A DNA stretch of 64,000 nucleotides from Lichenibacterium dinghuense (GTDB taxonomy: Bacteria > Pseudomonadota > Alphaproteobacteria > Rhizobiales > Beijerinckiaceae), in NCBI RefSeq assembly GCF_021730615.1, contig NZ_JAJLMN010000001.1, positions 2,232,501 to 2,296,500 on the forward strand. The letters are read 5' to 3'. This document shows, piece after piece, positions 52,311 to 59,955 of this stretch. The stretch's first letter is position 1, and each line of letters opens with the position of its first letter. The notes beneath the pieces are model-generated. The model did no database searches and was not told the DNA's origin. It saw only the letters and a list, made by a program, of their open reading frames with translations. The position numbers were made by a program, and so were the translations under genes.

Positions 52311-53294
52311 TCAGTTCTGGCGCTCGACCCTGTTCCTGAGGACGCCGATCCGTTCGACCTCCAGTTCGATCTCGTCGCCGTGTTCGAGGAAGCGGCCCGT
52401 CTCCAGGCCGCAGCCATTCCCCACCGTGCCCGAGCCGATGAACTCGCCGGCGAACAGCGTCTCGTCCCGCGACATGTGGGCGATGATCTCCTCGAAGGAG
52501 AACAGCATGTCGCGCGTGCGGTTGGTGCAGCGGGTCTCGCCGTTGACTCGCGCCGTCATGGCGAGGTCGTAGGGATCGCCGATCTCGTCGGGCGTGACGA
52601 TCCAGGGGCCGAGCACGTTGGCGCCGTCGAAGCTCTTGCCCTTCGCGGGACCGAGGCGGCCGGCCATCTCGCGCATCTGCTGGTCGCGGGCCGAGAAGTC
52701 GTTGAAGATCGTGTAGCCGAAGACGTGGTCCCGCGCCGCGGAGGCGGAGATGTCCGTGCCCGTCCGGCTGAGGAAGATCCCGAACTCCAGCTCGTAGTCC
52801 ATCACGCGGCTGTAGCGCGGCCAGCGCACGGTGGTGTTCGGTCCCCGCACGATGAGCCGGTTGGTGATGTAGTAGATCGGCATCTGCCGGTACACGTCGG
52901 CCAGCGGCGGCAGCGGCTCGGCATCGATCCGTGCGCGGGCCTCCGCGTCGTCCCCCGCGGCGAGGTGCATCGCCCCGCGCCCGGACTGGCGGATGTGCGT
53001 CTCGAAGCTCATGCCGTCGCGCATCTGGCGCGGCTCCGGCACGGGCGCCAGGAGCTCGACGTCGCGGAGCTCCGCCGATAGGTCCTCGTCCCGCCCCCGA
53101 TCGTCGAACAGGCGCCGCGCCCGGTCGAGGCCTGCCGGGCCGGCGTCGATGAGGTCCAGCATCGATCCGAACGGGTGTGCGCCGTCCCCGGCCCGCCCGG
53201 CCGCGGCGGCGAGGTCGAACAGGCGGTCGTCCGGCCCGTGCACGATCCCGATACGGATCTCGCCGCCCCGGCGATAGGTCGCCAGCTTCGTCAT
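52311..53294 (-). CDS. Fumarylacetoacetate hydrolase-family protein
   Basis: A 327-residue FAH-fold enzyme: RDGMSFETHIRQSG, the metal site DYELEFGIFLSRTG, FGYTIFNDFSARDQQ, and GSGTVGNGCGLETGRFL. The family cleaves C-C bonds, hydrates or decarboxylates oxo-acids from aromatic degradation. ATG 53294 is chosen. It is divergent from the Tau-type ABC operon, with an AT-rich palindrome in between, and precedes the short cyclase-family gene. Confidence 0.9.
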   Translation of the reverse strand: MTKLATYRRGGEIRIGIVHGPDDRLFDLAAAAGRAGDGAHPFGSMLDLIDAGPAGLDRARRLFDDRGRDEDLSAELRDVELLAPVPEPRQMRDGMSFETHIRQSGRGAMHLAAGDDAEARARIDAEPLPPLADVYRQMPIYYITNRLIVRGPNTTVRWPRYSRVMDYELEFGIFLSRTGTDISASAARDHVFGYTIFNDFSARDQQMREMAGRLGPAKGKSFDGANVLGPWIVTPDEIGDPYDLAMTARVNGETRCTNRTRDMLFSFEEIIAHMSRDETLFAGEFIGSGTVGNGCGLETGRFLEHGDEIELEVERIGVLRNRVERQN

Positions 53295-53311
53295 CCCCGT
53301 CCTCCCTTGCG

Positions 53312-53323
53312 AATATATATATT
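53312..53323. promoter_or_regulatory. AT-rich palindrome in divergent promoter
   Basis: AATATATATATT, a perfect 12-base palindrome in very GC-rich surroundings, lies 17 bases before the FAH-family start and 63 before the ABC binding-protein start. It may be a -10 region and/or the operator of the GntR protein encoded at 54337. Confidence 0.45.
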
Positions 53324-53386
53324 TTGCGCTTCTATGCAGAAACGCGGAAGGGCTCGCTGTCAAGGGCTCGCCGGAGGGAGGACGAC

Positions 53387-54340
53387 ATGGCCAAGCATCT
53401 GGGCCCGGCCGGGCTGCTCGCGCTCCTCGCGCTCCTCGCCGGCGGTCCCTTCTCCGGCGGCATCGCGGCGCGTGCCGGCACGCCGCTCGCGATCGGCTGC
53501 ACGGCGACCACCGACTGCGCTTCGGCGGCCCTCGGCGTCGAGGACGGCATCTTCGCCCGCCACGGCCTCGATGCCACCCTGACCCTGATCGGCCTCAACT
53601 CGAACATTCCGGCGGCCCTGATGTCGGGCTCGCTGCAGATCGGTGGACCGACGCCCTCCGTGTTCCTGCAGGCGGTCGACGGCGGGCTCGACCTCGTGGG
53701 CGTGGCGGGCGCCTCCTCCACCTCGCCCGCGACCGCCGACACGGCCGCCACCGTGGTTCGGGCCGGCGAGACCGTGAAGAGCGCGCAGGACTTCGTCGGC
53801 AAGAAGGTCGGGGTGCCGGGCATCGGCGCCTTCCTCGACGTGCTGTTCCGGCGCTGGCTCATCGGGCACGGCGTCGACCCCGCCAAGGTGTCCTTCGTCG
53901 AGGTGACGTTCCCGACGATGAACGACGTGCTGAAGTCGGGATCCGTCGACGCCGTCGTCACGGCGGAGCCGGTGCTGGGGCGGATCGTCAGGGCCGGCAC
54001 CGGCACGGTGGCGGCCGAGTTCCTGGCCGATGTGCCGCCGAAGGAGCCGCAGATCCTCTATGCGGCGACGCGGGCCTGGGCCGAGGCCAACCCGAAGACC
54101 GTCGCCGACTTCCGGGCGGCGATCGCCGAGGCCGCGAGTGCCGTCAACGCCGACCCCGACCGGGCGCGCGCCGCCCTGTCGCGCTTCACCAAGCTGCCGC
54201 TCGACCTCGTCAGGACCATGAAGGTTTCGGTGTCGGACCCGGTCCTCACCGAGCCGGGCCTCGCCTGGTGGGTGGATACGATGAAGAAGCAGGACATGCT
54301 GCAGGGCAGCCTAGATGTGAAGGCGCTGCTCGTCCCGTGA
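53387..54340 (+). CDS. ABC transporter substrate-binding protein (NMT1/TauA/SsuA type)
   Basis: A 317-residue binding protein with an N-terminal signal peptide (GPAGLLALLALLAGG, cleavage near ARAG) and the NMT1/Tau-type fold: GVEDGIFARHGLDATL, ALMSGSLQIGGPTPSVFLQA, SVDAVVTAEPVLGRI. It binds an organic substrate such as a sulfonate, aromatic acid or pyrimidine precursor. ATG 53387 follows a strong GGAGGGAGGA site. It ends in a GTGA overlap with the GntR gene. Confidence 0.88.
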   Translation: MAKHLGPAGLLALLALLAGGPFSGGIAARAGTPLAIGCTATTDCASAALGVEDGIFARHGLDATLTLIGLNSNIPAALMSGSLQIGGPTPSVFLQAVDGGLDLVGVAGASSTSPATADTAATVVRAGETVKSAQDFVGKKVGVPGIGAFLDVLFRRWLIGHGVDPAKVSFVEVTFPTMNDVLKSGSVDAVVTAEPVLGRIVRAGTGTVAAEFLADVPPKEPQILYAATRAWAEANPKTVADFRAAIAEAASAVNADPDRARAALSRFTKLPLDLVRTMKVSVSDPVLTEPGLAWWVDTMKKQDMLQGSLDVKALLVP

Positions 54341-55053
54341 CCGCCACCGCATCTACGGGCGAGGTCGGCCGAGCGCGGGAAGCGCGCGCAGAGGAGACGC
54401 TTGGCGAGCGCGCGGCGTCGCTGATCGAACGCGACATCCTGTCGGGCGCGCTGGCCCCGGGGCTCCGCCTCGGCGTGCACGCGCTCTCGGGCGCCTACGC
54501 GATCGGCACGACGCCGGTGCGCGAGGGGCTGTCACGGCTGGTCGCGCGCGGCATCGTCACCGCCGTCGGGCAGCGAGGCTTCCGCGTCGCCGACGTGAGC
54601 CGCGCCGATCTCGAGGACATTACGCGCGTGCGCGTCCTCGTCGAGACCGAGGCGCTGGCCACGTCCATGGCTCGCGGTGGCGACGCCTGGGAGGTCGGCA
54701 TCGTGGCGGCGCTCCACCGCCTGCGGCTCTGCCTGGAGCGCGCCCCGGAGGGGATGGCGGAAGGGTCGGAGGAGTTCGACCGCTGCCACAGGCAGTTCCA
54801 CCGCGCCCTCCTGGCCGGCTGCGGCTCGGCGCGGCTGCTCGCCCTCCACGACGACCTTTACGCGCAGGCCTACCGGTACCGGCGGGTGATGATGAACCGC
54901 CTCGGGGCGCCGGAGCGCTTCCTCCAGACGCACGAGGCGCTCGCCGAACTCGTGCTCGCGCGGCAGGCCGAGGCCGCGCAGGAGGGCCTCGCACGCCACC
55001 TCGATCAGACGCTGGCGACCGTCTACGGCGAAGGCGCGGAGGGCGCGGCGTGA
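54337..55053 (+). CDS. GntR-family regulator (FCD type) within ABC operon
   Basis: A 238-residue regulator: winged helix (ASLIERDILSGALAPGLRLG, GTTPVREGLSRLVARGIVTA) and an FCD domain (CHRQFHRALLAGCGS, THEALAELVLARQ). It starts with GTG overlapping the binding-protein stop and ends in a GTGA overlap with the ATPase gene, so it is translated as part of the transporter operon. It probably senses the imported compound and controls the operon and the divergent FAH-family gene. Confidence 0.9.
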   Translation: MTATASTGEVGRAREARAEETLGERAASLIERDILSGALAPGLRLGVHALSGAYAIGTTPVREGLSRLVARGIVTAVGQRGFRVADVSRADLEDITRVRVLVETEALATSMARGGDAWEVGIVAALHRLRLCLERAPEGMAEGSEEFDRCHRQFHRALLAGCGSARLLALHDDLYAQAYRYRRVMMNRLGAPERFLQTHEALAELVLARQAEAAQEGLARHLDQTLATVYGEGAEGAA

Positions 55054-55919
55054 GGATCTCTTCGCGGACTGCCACCGCGGATGCGCGGGCGATCGACGAG
55101 GGGCGGGCTCCAGGCTTCGCAGCACCCGCCGCCGTGGGTGCCCCGAGCGGCGCCGGTCCCGAACCGTTGATCGCCTTCTCGGGCGTCCGCCTCGACCTCC
55201 AAGGCCGAACCATCATCGCCGGGCTCGACCTGACGATCCGGCGGGGCGAGGTGGTGTCGGTCGTCGGCCCGTCCGGCTGCGGCAAGACCACGGCGCTGCG
55301 GCTCGCGGCCGGCCTCGTCCGGGCGAGCGCCGGCAGCATCCTCTACCGCGGCAGGCCGGTCACGGCGCCGCGCCGCGACATCGCCATCGTGTTCCAGGAC
55401 TACGGGCGCGCCCTCCTGCCCTGGCGCACGGCCGCCGGCAACGTCGCCCTGGCGCTCGAAGCCGGCGGCGTGCCGCGGGCGGAGCGGGCCGGCCGCATCG
55501 ACGCGCTGCTGACCAGGGTCGGCCTCGCCGGCCAGGGCGACAAATATCCGTCGCAGATGTCGGGCGGCATGCAGCAGCGCCTGCAGATCGCGCGCTGCCT
55601 CGCCCAGGAGCCGGGCGTCCTGCTGATGGACGAGCCCTTCGGCGCGCTCGACGCGATGACGCGCCAGGGCCTGCAAGACGAGATGCTGTCCATCGTCGCC
55701 GACACGGGCGCGACGGTGTTCTTCGTGACCCACGACCTCGAGGAGGCCGTCTACCTCGGGGACCGCGTGATCGGCCTCCTGCCCCACCCGGGCCGCGTCG
55801 GGCTGACGCTCGACGTCGACCTGCCACGGCCCCGCGACCAACTCGCGACGCGGGAGCATCCGGAGTTCCTGCGGCTCCGCCGCGCGCTGTTCGACTTCAT
55901 CCACCAAGCTGAAGGATGA
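55050..55919 (+). CDS. ABC transporter ATP-binding protein (TauB/SsuB/NitD type)
   Basis: A 289-residue ATPase with a 45-residue N-terminal extension, Walker A GPSGCGKTT, Q-loop VFQDYGRALLPW, signature MSGGMQQR, Walker B VLLMDEPFGALDAM and H-loop FFVTHDLEE. It starts at GTG 55050 overlapping the GntR stop; the extension means a later start is possible but no good ribosome-binding site is seen there. It energises the two permeases that follow. Confidence 0.92.
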   Translation: MRISSRTATADARAIDEGRAPGFAAPAAVGAPSGAGPEPLIAFSGVRLDLQGRTIIAGLDLTIRRGEVVSVVGPSGCGKTTALRLAAGLVRASAGSILYRGRPVTAPRRDIAIVFQDYGRALLPWRTAAGNVALALEAGGVPRAERAGRIDALLTRVGLAGQGDKYPSQMSGGMQQRLQIARCLAQEPGVLLMDEPFGALDAMTRQGLQDEMLSIVADTGATVFFVTHDLEEAVYLGDRVIGLLPHPGRVGLTLDVDLPRPRDQLATREHPEFLRLRRALFDFIHQAEG

Positions 55920-55923
55920 CGCC

Positions 55924-56685
55924 ATGCCGGACGCCGTGCTGAAGGGCCTCGCCGTGCCGGCCGCGCTCCTCCTCGCCGCCGAGGTGGCCCTGAGGGCGAC
56001 GGGCCTCCGCAGCGACGCCTTGGCGCCGCCGAGCGCGGTCCTGTTCGCGCTCATCGGCGCGCTGCGCGATGGGTCGATGCTGGCCGCCACGGGGCAGACG
56101 CTGTACGGCGCGGCGCTCGGCCTGGTGGTCGGGGGTGCGGTCGGCCTCGCACTCGGCATCCTCCTCGGCCTCAGCCGCCCCGCCGACCGGCTGCTCGAAG
56201 TCACGGTCGAGGCCGTCCGTCCCATCCCGTCGATCGCGCTGATCCCCATAGCCCTGCTGGTGCTCGGCTTCGGCCCCGGCATGGAGATCGCCATTGTGGC
56301 CTTCTCCTGCGTTTGGCCGATCCTGATTCTGGCCCGCGCCGCCGTCGCGGGCGTCGAGCCGCAGTTGCTGGAAGTCGCGCGAGCGCTGGGCCTGTCCTTC
56401 GGGGCGCGCGTGGTCAAGATCGTGCTGCCCGCCGCCCTGCCCCGCCTCCTCGTTGCGCTCCGGGTCGCGGTCGGCGTCGCCCTGGTGGTGGCCGTCACGG
56501 TCGAGATCGCCGCCGATCCCCGCGGCCTCGGCAACGCCATCATGGTGGCCGAGCAGGCGCTCCAGCCGGCCCTGATGCTGGCCTACCTGCTCTGGATCGG
56601 CCTCATCGGCTTCGCCCTCAATGCGGCGCTCGGCGTCGCGCAGGGGCGACTGCTCGGGCCGGCCGCCGCGGGGGCGCGGCCGTGA
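55924..56685 (+). CDS. ABC transporter permease 1 (SsuC/TauC type)
   Basis: A 253-residue membrane protein with about 6 helices and the EAA-like loop EVARALGLSFGARVVKIVLP. It begins 5 bases after the ATPase gene. The operon encodes two different permeases, so the channel is probably a heterodimer, unlike the homodimer of SsuC or TauC. Confidence 0.9.
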   Translation: MPDAVLKGLAVPAALLLAAEVALRATGLRSDALAPPSAVLFALIGALRDGSMLAATGQTLYGAALGLVVGGAVGLALGILLGLSRPADRLLEVTVEAVRPIPSIALIPIALLVLGFGPGMEIAIVAFSCVWPILILARAAVAGVEPQLLEVARALGLSFGARVVKIVLPAALPRLLVALRVAVGVALVVAVTVEIAADPRGLGNAIMVAEQALQPALMLAYLLWIGLIGFALNAALGVAQGRLLGPAAAGARP

Positions 56686-57449
56686 GGGCGCTCCGGCGCG
56701 CCCTGTGGCTGCTCGCGAGCCTGATCGTCGCGGCGGGCTTCGTGGGACTCTGGCAGGCGGTCGCCGACCATCGCCTCATCTCGCCCGTGTTTCTGCCCGG
56801 GCCGGACCGCGCCTGGGCGGCGCTGCTGCGCGGCTTCGAGCGGGGCACGCTCACCGCCAACCTCCTCGGCACGGTCGAGCGCATGGTGCTGGGCTGGATC
56901 CTCGCCTCCGCGGTCGGCGTCGCCCTCGGGGCAGTGATCGGCACCTCGCCCCGCCTTCGGGCCTATCTCGGGCCCCTGCTGGAGTTCCTGCGCCCCCTGC
57001 CCGCCTCGGCCCTGATCCCCGTCGCGATCGCGGTGCTCGGACTGTCGGACGGGATGGTGCTCGCCGTCGTCGCCTTCGGCTCGCTCTGGCCGGTGCTGCT
57101 CGCGACCGTGCACGGCTTCGCCTCGGTCGAACCCCGCCTCTACGAGGTGGCCCGCGCCCTGCAGCTGTCCCGGGCGGCCACCGTCGCCCGCATCGCCCTC
57201 CCCTCCGCCGGCCCGGACATCCTCGCCGGCATGCGGCTCGGGCTCACGGTCGCGCTGATCCTGGCCGTAGTCTGCGAGATGCTGGCCGCGCGCGAGGGCC
57301 TGGGTAACTGGATCCTGCTGTCGGCCCGCTCCTTCAGAGCGCCCGATCTTTATGCCGGCGTGATCGTCCTCGGCGCGGTCGGCTACGGCAGCTCGGCGCT
57401 GCTCGCCGCTCTGGAGAGGCGCGTCCTGGCCTGGAGGTCGTCCCCATGA
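56682..57449 (+). CDS. ABC transporter permease 2 (SsuC/TauC type)
   Basis: A 255-residue membrane protein with about 6 helices and the EAA-like loop EVARALQLSRAATVARIALP. It starts at GTG 56682 in a GTGA overlap with permease 1. It is similar in layout to permease 1, suggesting an old duplication. It is the last gene of the operon. Confidence 0.9.
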   Translation: MRALRRALWLLASLIVAAGFVGLWQAVADHRLISPVFLPGPDRAWAALLRGFERGTLTANLLGTVERMVLGWILASAVGVALGAVIGTSPRLRAYLGPLLEFLRPLPASALIPVAIAVLGLSDGMVLAVVAFGSLWPVLLATVHGFASVEPRLYEVARALQLSRAATVARIALPSAGPDILAGMRLGLTVALILAVVCEMLAAREGLGNWILLSARSFRAPDLYAGVIVLGAVGYGSSALLAALERRVLAWRSSP

Positions 57450-58082
57450 AGGATGGTCTCAAGCGAGATCCCGATGTCGCTCTGAGAAACTGCCTTCGAC
57501 CCACGCACGACAGGATCGTGTCGGGGACGTCGGGCTGATCGGCGTCGCACCACCGAATACCGGCAAAGGGTGCTCCGCATACGGGGTGACCTGAGCGCCT
57601 GCGGTCGCTCCCTGATCGCAGCAGATCATTCCCTGATCGATCGAAAAGCTTCCCTGATCCGCCAAGCAGGGAAATGGCATCCTAACCTGCTGCCGCGGAA
57701 CGGTTATCGACCGCGCTCTCGTGCCCAGGATGGCTCTGGTGGCGCGTTTTCCCTGCTGTTTCCCGCGTGGCAGGGAATGCAGGATACCGGAGACGAGGTT
57801 TGTCGCGACTGCGCACCCCACCAACGTTTTCAATTACTTAGATGACGCAATACTGGGCCACTCCCGGCTCGTGTCAGCATAAAGTCAGCAAGCGATAGAG
57901 CTGGATCAGCCGGCGAGCCGCGACGATCCACCGCTTCCCTCGTCCGCGCGAGATCTCGCGCCACGGCCAGCGCCTACTCGCGGGCACATGGGAAGACGGC
58001 GGCGAGCCGGCGCCGGGCCGGGGCATCCGTATCCAGGACTGGCTCGTGGGCCTGCACGGCGTCCCCTGATTGGCGCCCCATT
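57450..58082. other. Non-coding stretch, probable mobile-element scar
   Basis: About 630 bases after the ABC operon. It contains three direct copies of TCCCTGATC with a 21-base period and several CAGGGAA/TTCCCTG words further on. An open frame from 57570 to 57845 spans this part; it reads three seven-residue repeats beginning SLI. Similar SLI-repeat translations occur in non-coding parts of many alphaproteobacterial mobile regions, as far as I recall, so I do not call a gene. The rest (57850-58080) shows nothing clear. Confidence 0.4.
57609..57659. repeat. Direct repeat TCCCTGATC x3, 21-base period
   Basis: Exact copies of TCCCTGATC begin at 57609, 57630 and 57651. The spacing is exactly 21 bases, two turns of the helix, so the sites lie on one face of the DNA. 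Related TTCCCTG or CAGGGAA words occur at about 57667, 57748 and 57770. Confidence 0.7.
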
Positions 58083-58346
58083 GTGACAATCGAGGCCTCC
58101 GACATCATCAAGCTGCTGCGCGAACTCGGGCGCTCCGACCCGACCTGCCGCACCATGGCGGAATGGGCCGACCACGCCAGCACGCCGGTGCTGGAGGTCT
58201 GCCACGAAGCCCTGACCAAACTCGCCGCCGAGAAGGCGCGGCTGGCAAAGGTTGTCGAGGAGATGCTCGCGGCCGTGTCGGTCGGGACGGAGATGGGGAT
58301 TGAGGGTGACCAAGTGCTCTATGACAGCGGTCCGTCGGCGCCTTGA
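58083..58346 (+). CDS. Small hypothetical protein
   Basis: An 87-residue protein starting at GTG 58083, predicted to be mostly helical (SDIIKLLRELGRSDPTCR, EALTKLAAEKARLAKVVEEM). No family is recognised. The Leu/Ala/Glu pattern in the middle could form a short coiled coil. The composition is protein-like and the reading frame has normal third-position GC. Confidence 0.55.
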   Translation: MTIEASDIIKLLRELGRSDPTCRTMAEWADHASTPVLEVCHEALTKLAAEKARLAKVVEEMLAAVSVGTEMGIEGDQVLYDSGPSAP

Positions 58347-58371
58347 TCGATTGAACCCTCGCCGCAGTGGC

Positions 58372-58581
58372 TCAATGGCTGTAATGCCGCACCGCTCCAT
58401 CGAAGCCGACGTACCGGCGATGCTCTCCGGGCCTGATGTGGCCCGCGTGGCAGATTCTACGCCCAGTCTTGCGGACCCGGTGACACCCGTTGGCGTCCAG
58501 CGCTCCCGGATGAGCGTCGGCCGTGATTAGCAGTAACGCGAGCACCAGCATTGAGATGGTGATGAGGCAGGGAAAGCGCAT
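58372..58581 (-). CDS. Small secreted YHYH-type domain protein
   Basis: A 69-residue protein with a signal peptide (LITISMLVLALLLITADA) followed by HPGALDANGCHRVRKTGRRIC. This matches the H-x-G-x-x-D-x-x-G-C-H...RKTG...CH pattern of the YHYH/excalibur-like calcium-binding-type domain that often sits at the end of secreted nucleases. The final YHCH is altered to RICH. It is divergent from a DNA/RNA non-specific endonuclease whose start lies only 80 bases away. Confidence 0.65.
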   Translation of the reverse strand: MRFPCLITISMLVLALLLITADAHPGALDANGCHRVRKTGRRICHAGHIRPGEHRRYVGFDGAVRHYSH

Positions 58582-58660
58582 ACGGAACTCCGGGCAACTC
58601 TAACCCGGAGTAGCATTGTGTCGCCTTGCCGTCAGCCGGTCGCCGCGCGACTATCTGCCT

Positions 58661-59455
58661 ATGCTCGACGCCCTGCTCTGCGCGTTCCACCTCCACTGCG
58701 CGCACCCCCGGGTGCCGAAGCCCCGCCCCGCCGCGCCGGCAGCGTCCGCCACAGCCTGCCCGGAGGACTTCGTGGGCGGCCGCCCGCCGCGTGTGGTGAA
58801 CCCCAAGGTCGCCGTCAGCACCTATCCGCTCTGCCTCGCCGGCTTCGCCACATTGTTCTCCGGCGTGACTCGCACGCCGGTCTACTCGGCCGAGCACCTC
58901 ACGGCGGCCCGGATCGAGGCGGCGCGGGGCATGGTGCGGGTGGACACATTCCATCCCGAGCCAAGGCTGCCCGTCGACGTCCGCAGCGAGCTGAGCGACT
59001 ACCGCCGGAGCGGCTACGACCGAGGCCACATGGCCCCGAACGGCGACATGGGCGACGCGGCGAGCCAGGGTGACAGCTTCAGCCTGGCCAACATGGTCCC
59101 GCAGAACCACGCCAACAACGCGGGCCTGTGGTCGGCCATCGAGGAGGCGACCCGGAATACGGCCGTGACGGACGGCGAGGTCTACGTGGTGACGGGCCCG
59201 CTCTACCAAGGTGCCGACATCGCCGTGCTGCAGGACCGCGTCTATGTCCCGACCGGGATCTGGAAGGCCGTCTACGACCCCGTCCCGAACCAAGCTGGCG
59301 CCTATGTGGCCGACAACAGGCCGGGGTGGGACTACCGGCGTGTCTCGATCGACGAGTTGACGAAGCTGACCGGCGTCGACCCGTTTCCGGCACTCCCCGC
59401 CGGCGTCAAGGCCGCGGCGCCGGACCTGCCGCCGCCGACCCGCGGCCGCTACTGA
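58661..59455 (+). CDS. DNA/RNA non-specific endonuclease (NUC1/EndoG type)
   Basis: A 264-residue beta-beta-alpha-metal nuclease with DRGHMAPNGD at 120-129 (catalytic His123) and NMVPQNHANNAGLWSAIEE, whose Asn and Glu bind Mg. It degrades DNA and RNA without sequence preference. The N-terminus has a short hydrophobic, Cys-rich start but not a classical signal peptide. ATG 58661 is chosen; TTG 58616 is in frame. The next gene follows by 13 bases. It could serve nutrition or defence against foreign DNA. Confidence 0.9.
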   Translation: MLDALLCAFHLHCAHPRVPKPRPAAPAASATACPEDFVGGRPPRVVNPKVAVSTYPLCLAGFATLFSGVTRTPVYSAEHLTAARIEAARGMVRVDTFHPEPRLPVDVRSELSDYRRSGYDRGHMAPNGDMGDAASQGDSFSLANMVPQNHANNAGLWSAIEEATRNTAVTDGEVYVVTGPLYQGADIAVLQDRVYVPTGIWKAVYDPVPNQAGAYVADNRPGWDYRRVSIDELTKLTGVDPFPALPAGVKAAAPDLPPPTRGRY

Positions 59456-59468
59456 GGAGAGCAGCGCC

Positions 59469-59732
59469 ATGGCCGACGCCTTCAAACCCTTCGCCGACGA
59501 CGCAGGCGCGCTGACGATCGGCGGCCTCACGGTCGAGAACGGCACCGACCGCGTCAGCCTGTCAGGCTCCCTCGATCTCGCCCGCGACAGCCAGGGGCTG
59601 GACCACGCCAGGGCGCTGCGGGCCACGCTCGACGGCGTCATCACTGCCCTGGAAGCCGAGAAGAACCTACCGGCGCGGGCGGCTGTCCCGAAGGCGGCGT
59701 CGGTGACGCAAAAGAAAAACCCGTTCGCGTAG
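59469..59732 (+). CDS. Small conserved hypothetical protein after nuclease
   Basis: An 87-residue protein with a two-part pattern: TIGGLTVENGTDRVSLSGSLDL then HARALRATLDGVITALEAEK. This layout recurs in a family of short alphaproteobacterial proteins without known function. It lies 13 bases after the nuclease gene with a GGAG site, so it is co-transcribed and could be a partner or inhibitor; that is speculation. Confidence 0.65.
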   Translation: MADAFKPFADDAGALTIGGLTVENGTDRVSLSGSLDLARDSQGLDHARALRATLDGVITALEAEKNLPARAAVPKAASVTQKKNPFA

Positions 59733-59746
59733 CGGCGGACTTCAGC

Positions 59747-59947
59747 TCACCCCTCCCCGAATCGCCGCGCTACCTGCTCGGGCCGCCGAGCCGGAGCTCC
59801 CCGCTCCGCAGCTTCGGCCTCCGCCTGTGCCACCGGGATCAGCGTGCCGATGAATGCTCGGAGCTTCGGGGAGCCGGCATTCTGAGCTCGATCAGCGAGA
59901 GCCCGGAGGTCATTCAGGATCTCGCGGAGAGCGGGCGCGTCGGGCAT
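59747..59947 (-). CDS. Small hypothetical protein cut off from its promoter by IS630
   Basis: A 66-residue helical, Ala/Glu/Arg-rich protein (ALREILNDLRALADRAQNAG, FIGTLIPVAQAEAEAAERG). No family recognised. ATG 59947 is taken as the start; a longer frame reaching to 61009 runs antisense through the transposase and is an artefact. The IS630-family element begins just 8-15 bases before the ATG, and a promoter-like sequence for this gene lies on the far side of the element. Confidence 0.55.
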   Translation of the reverse strand: MPDAPALREILNDLRALADRAQNAGSPKLRAFIGTLIPVAQAEAEAAERGAPARRPEQVARRFGEG

Positions 59948-59955
59948 CCGAGAGT

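Noticed and set aside
57609-57659. CRISPR array
   Set aside because: Repeats are only 9 bases with 12-base spacers and there are three of them; no cas gene is present.
57906-58400. 164-codon minus-strand frame after the ABC operon
   Set aside because: Arg- and Gly-rich translation with no pattern, opposite a better small plus-strand gene.
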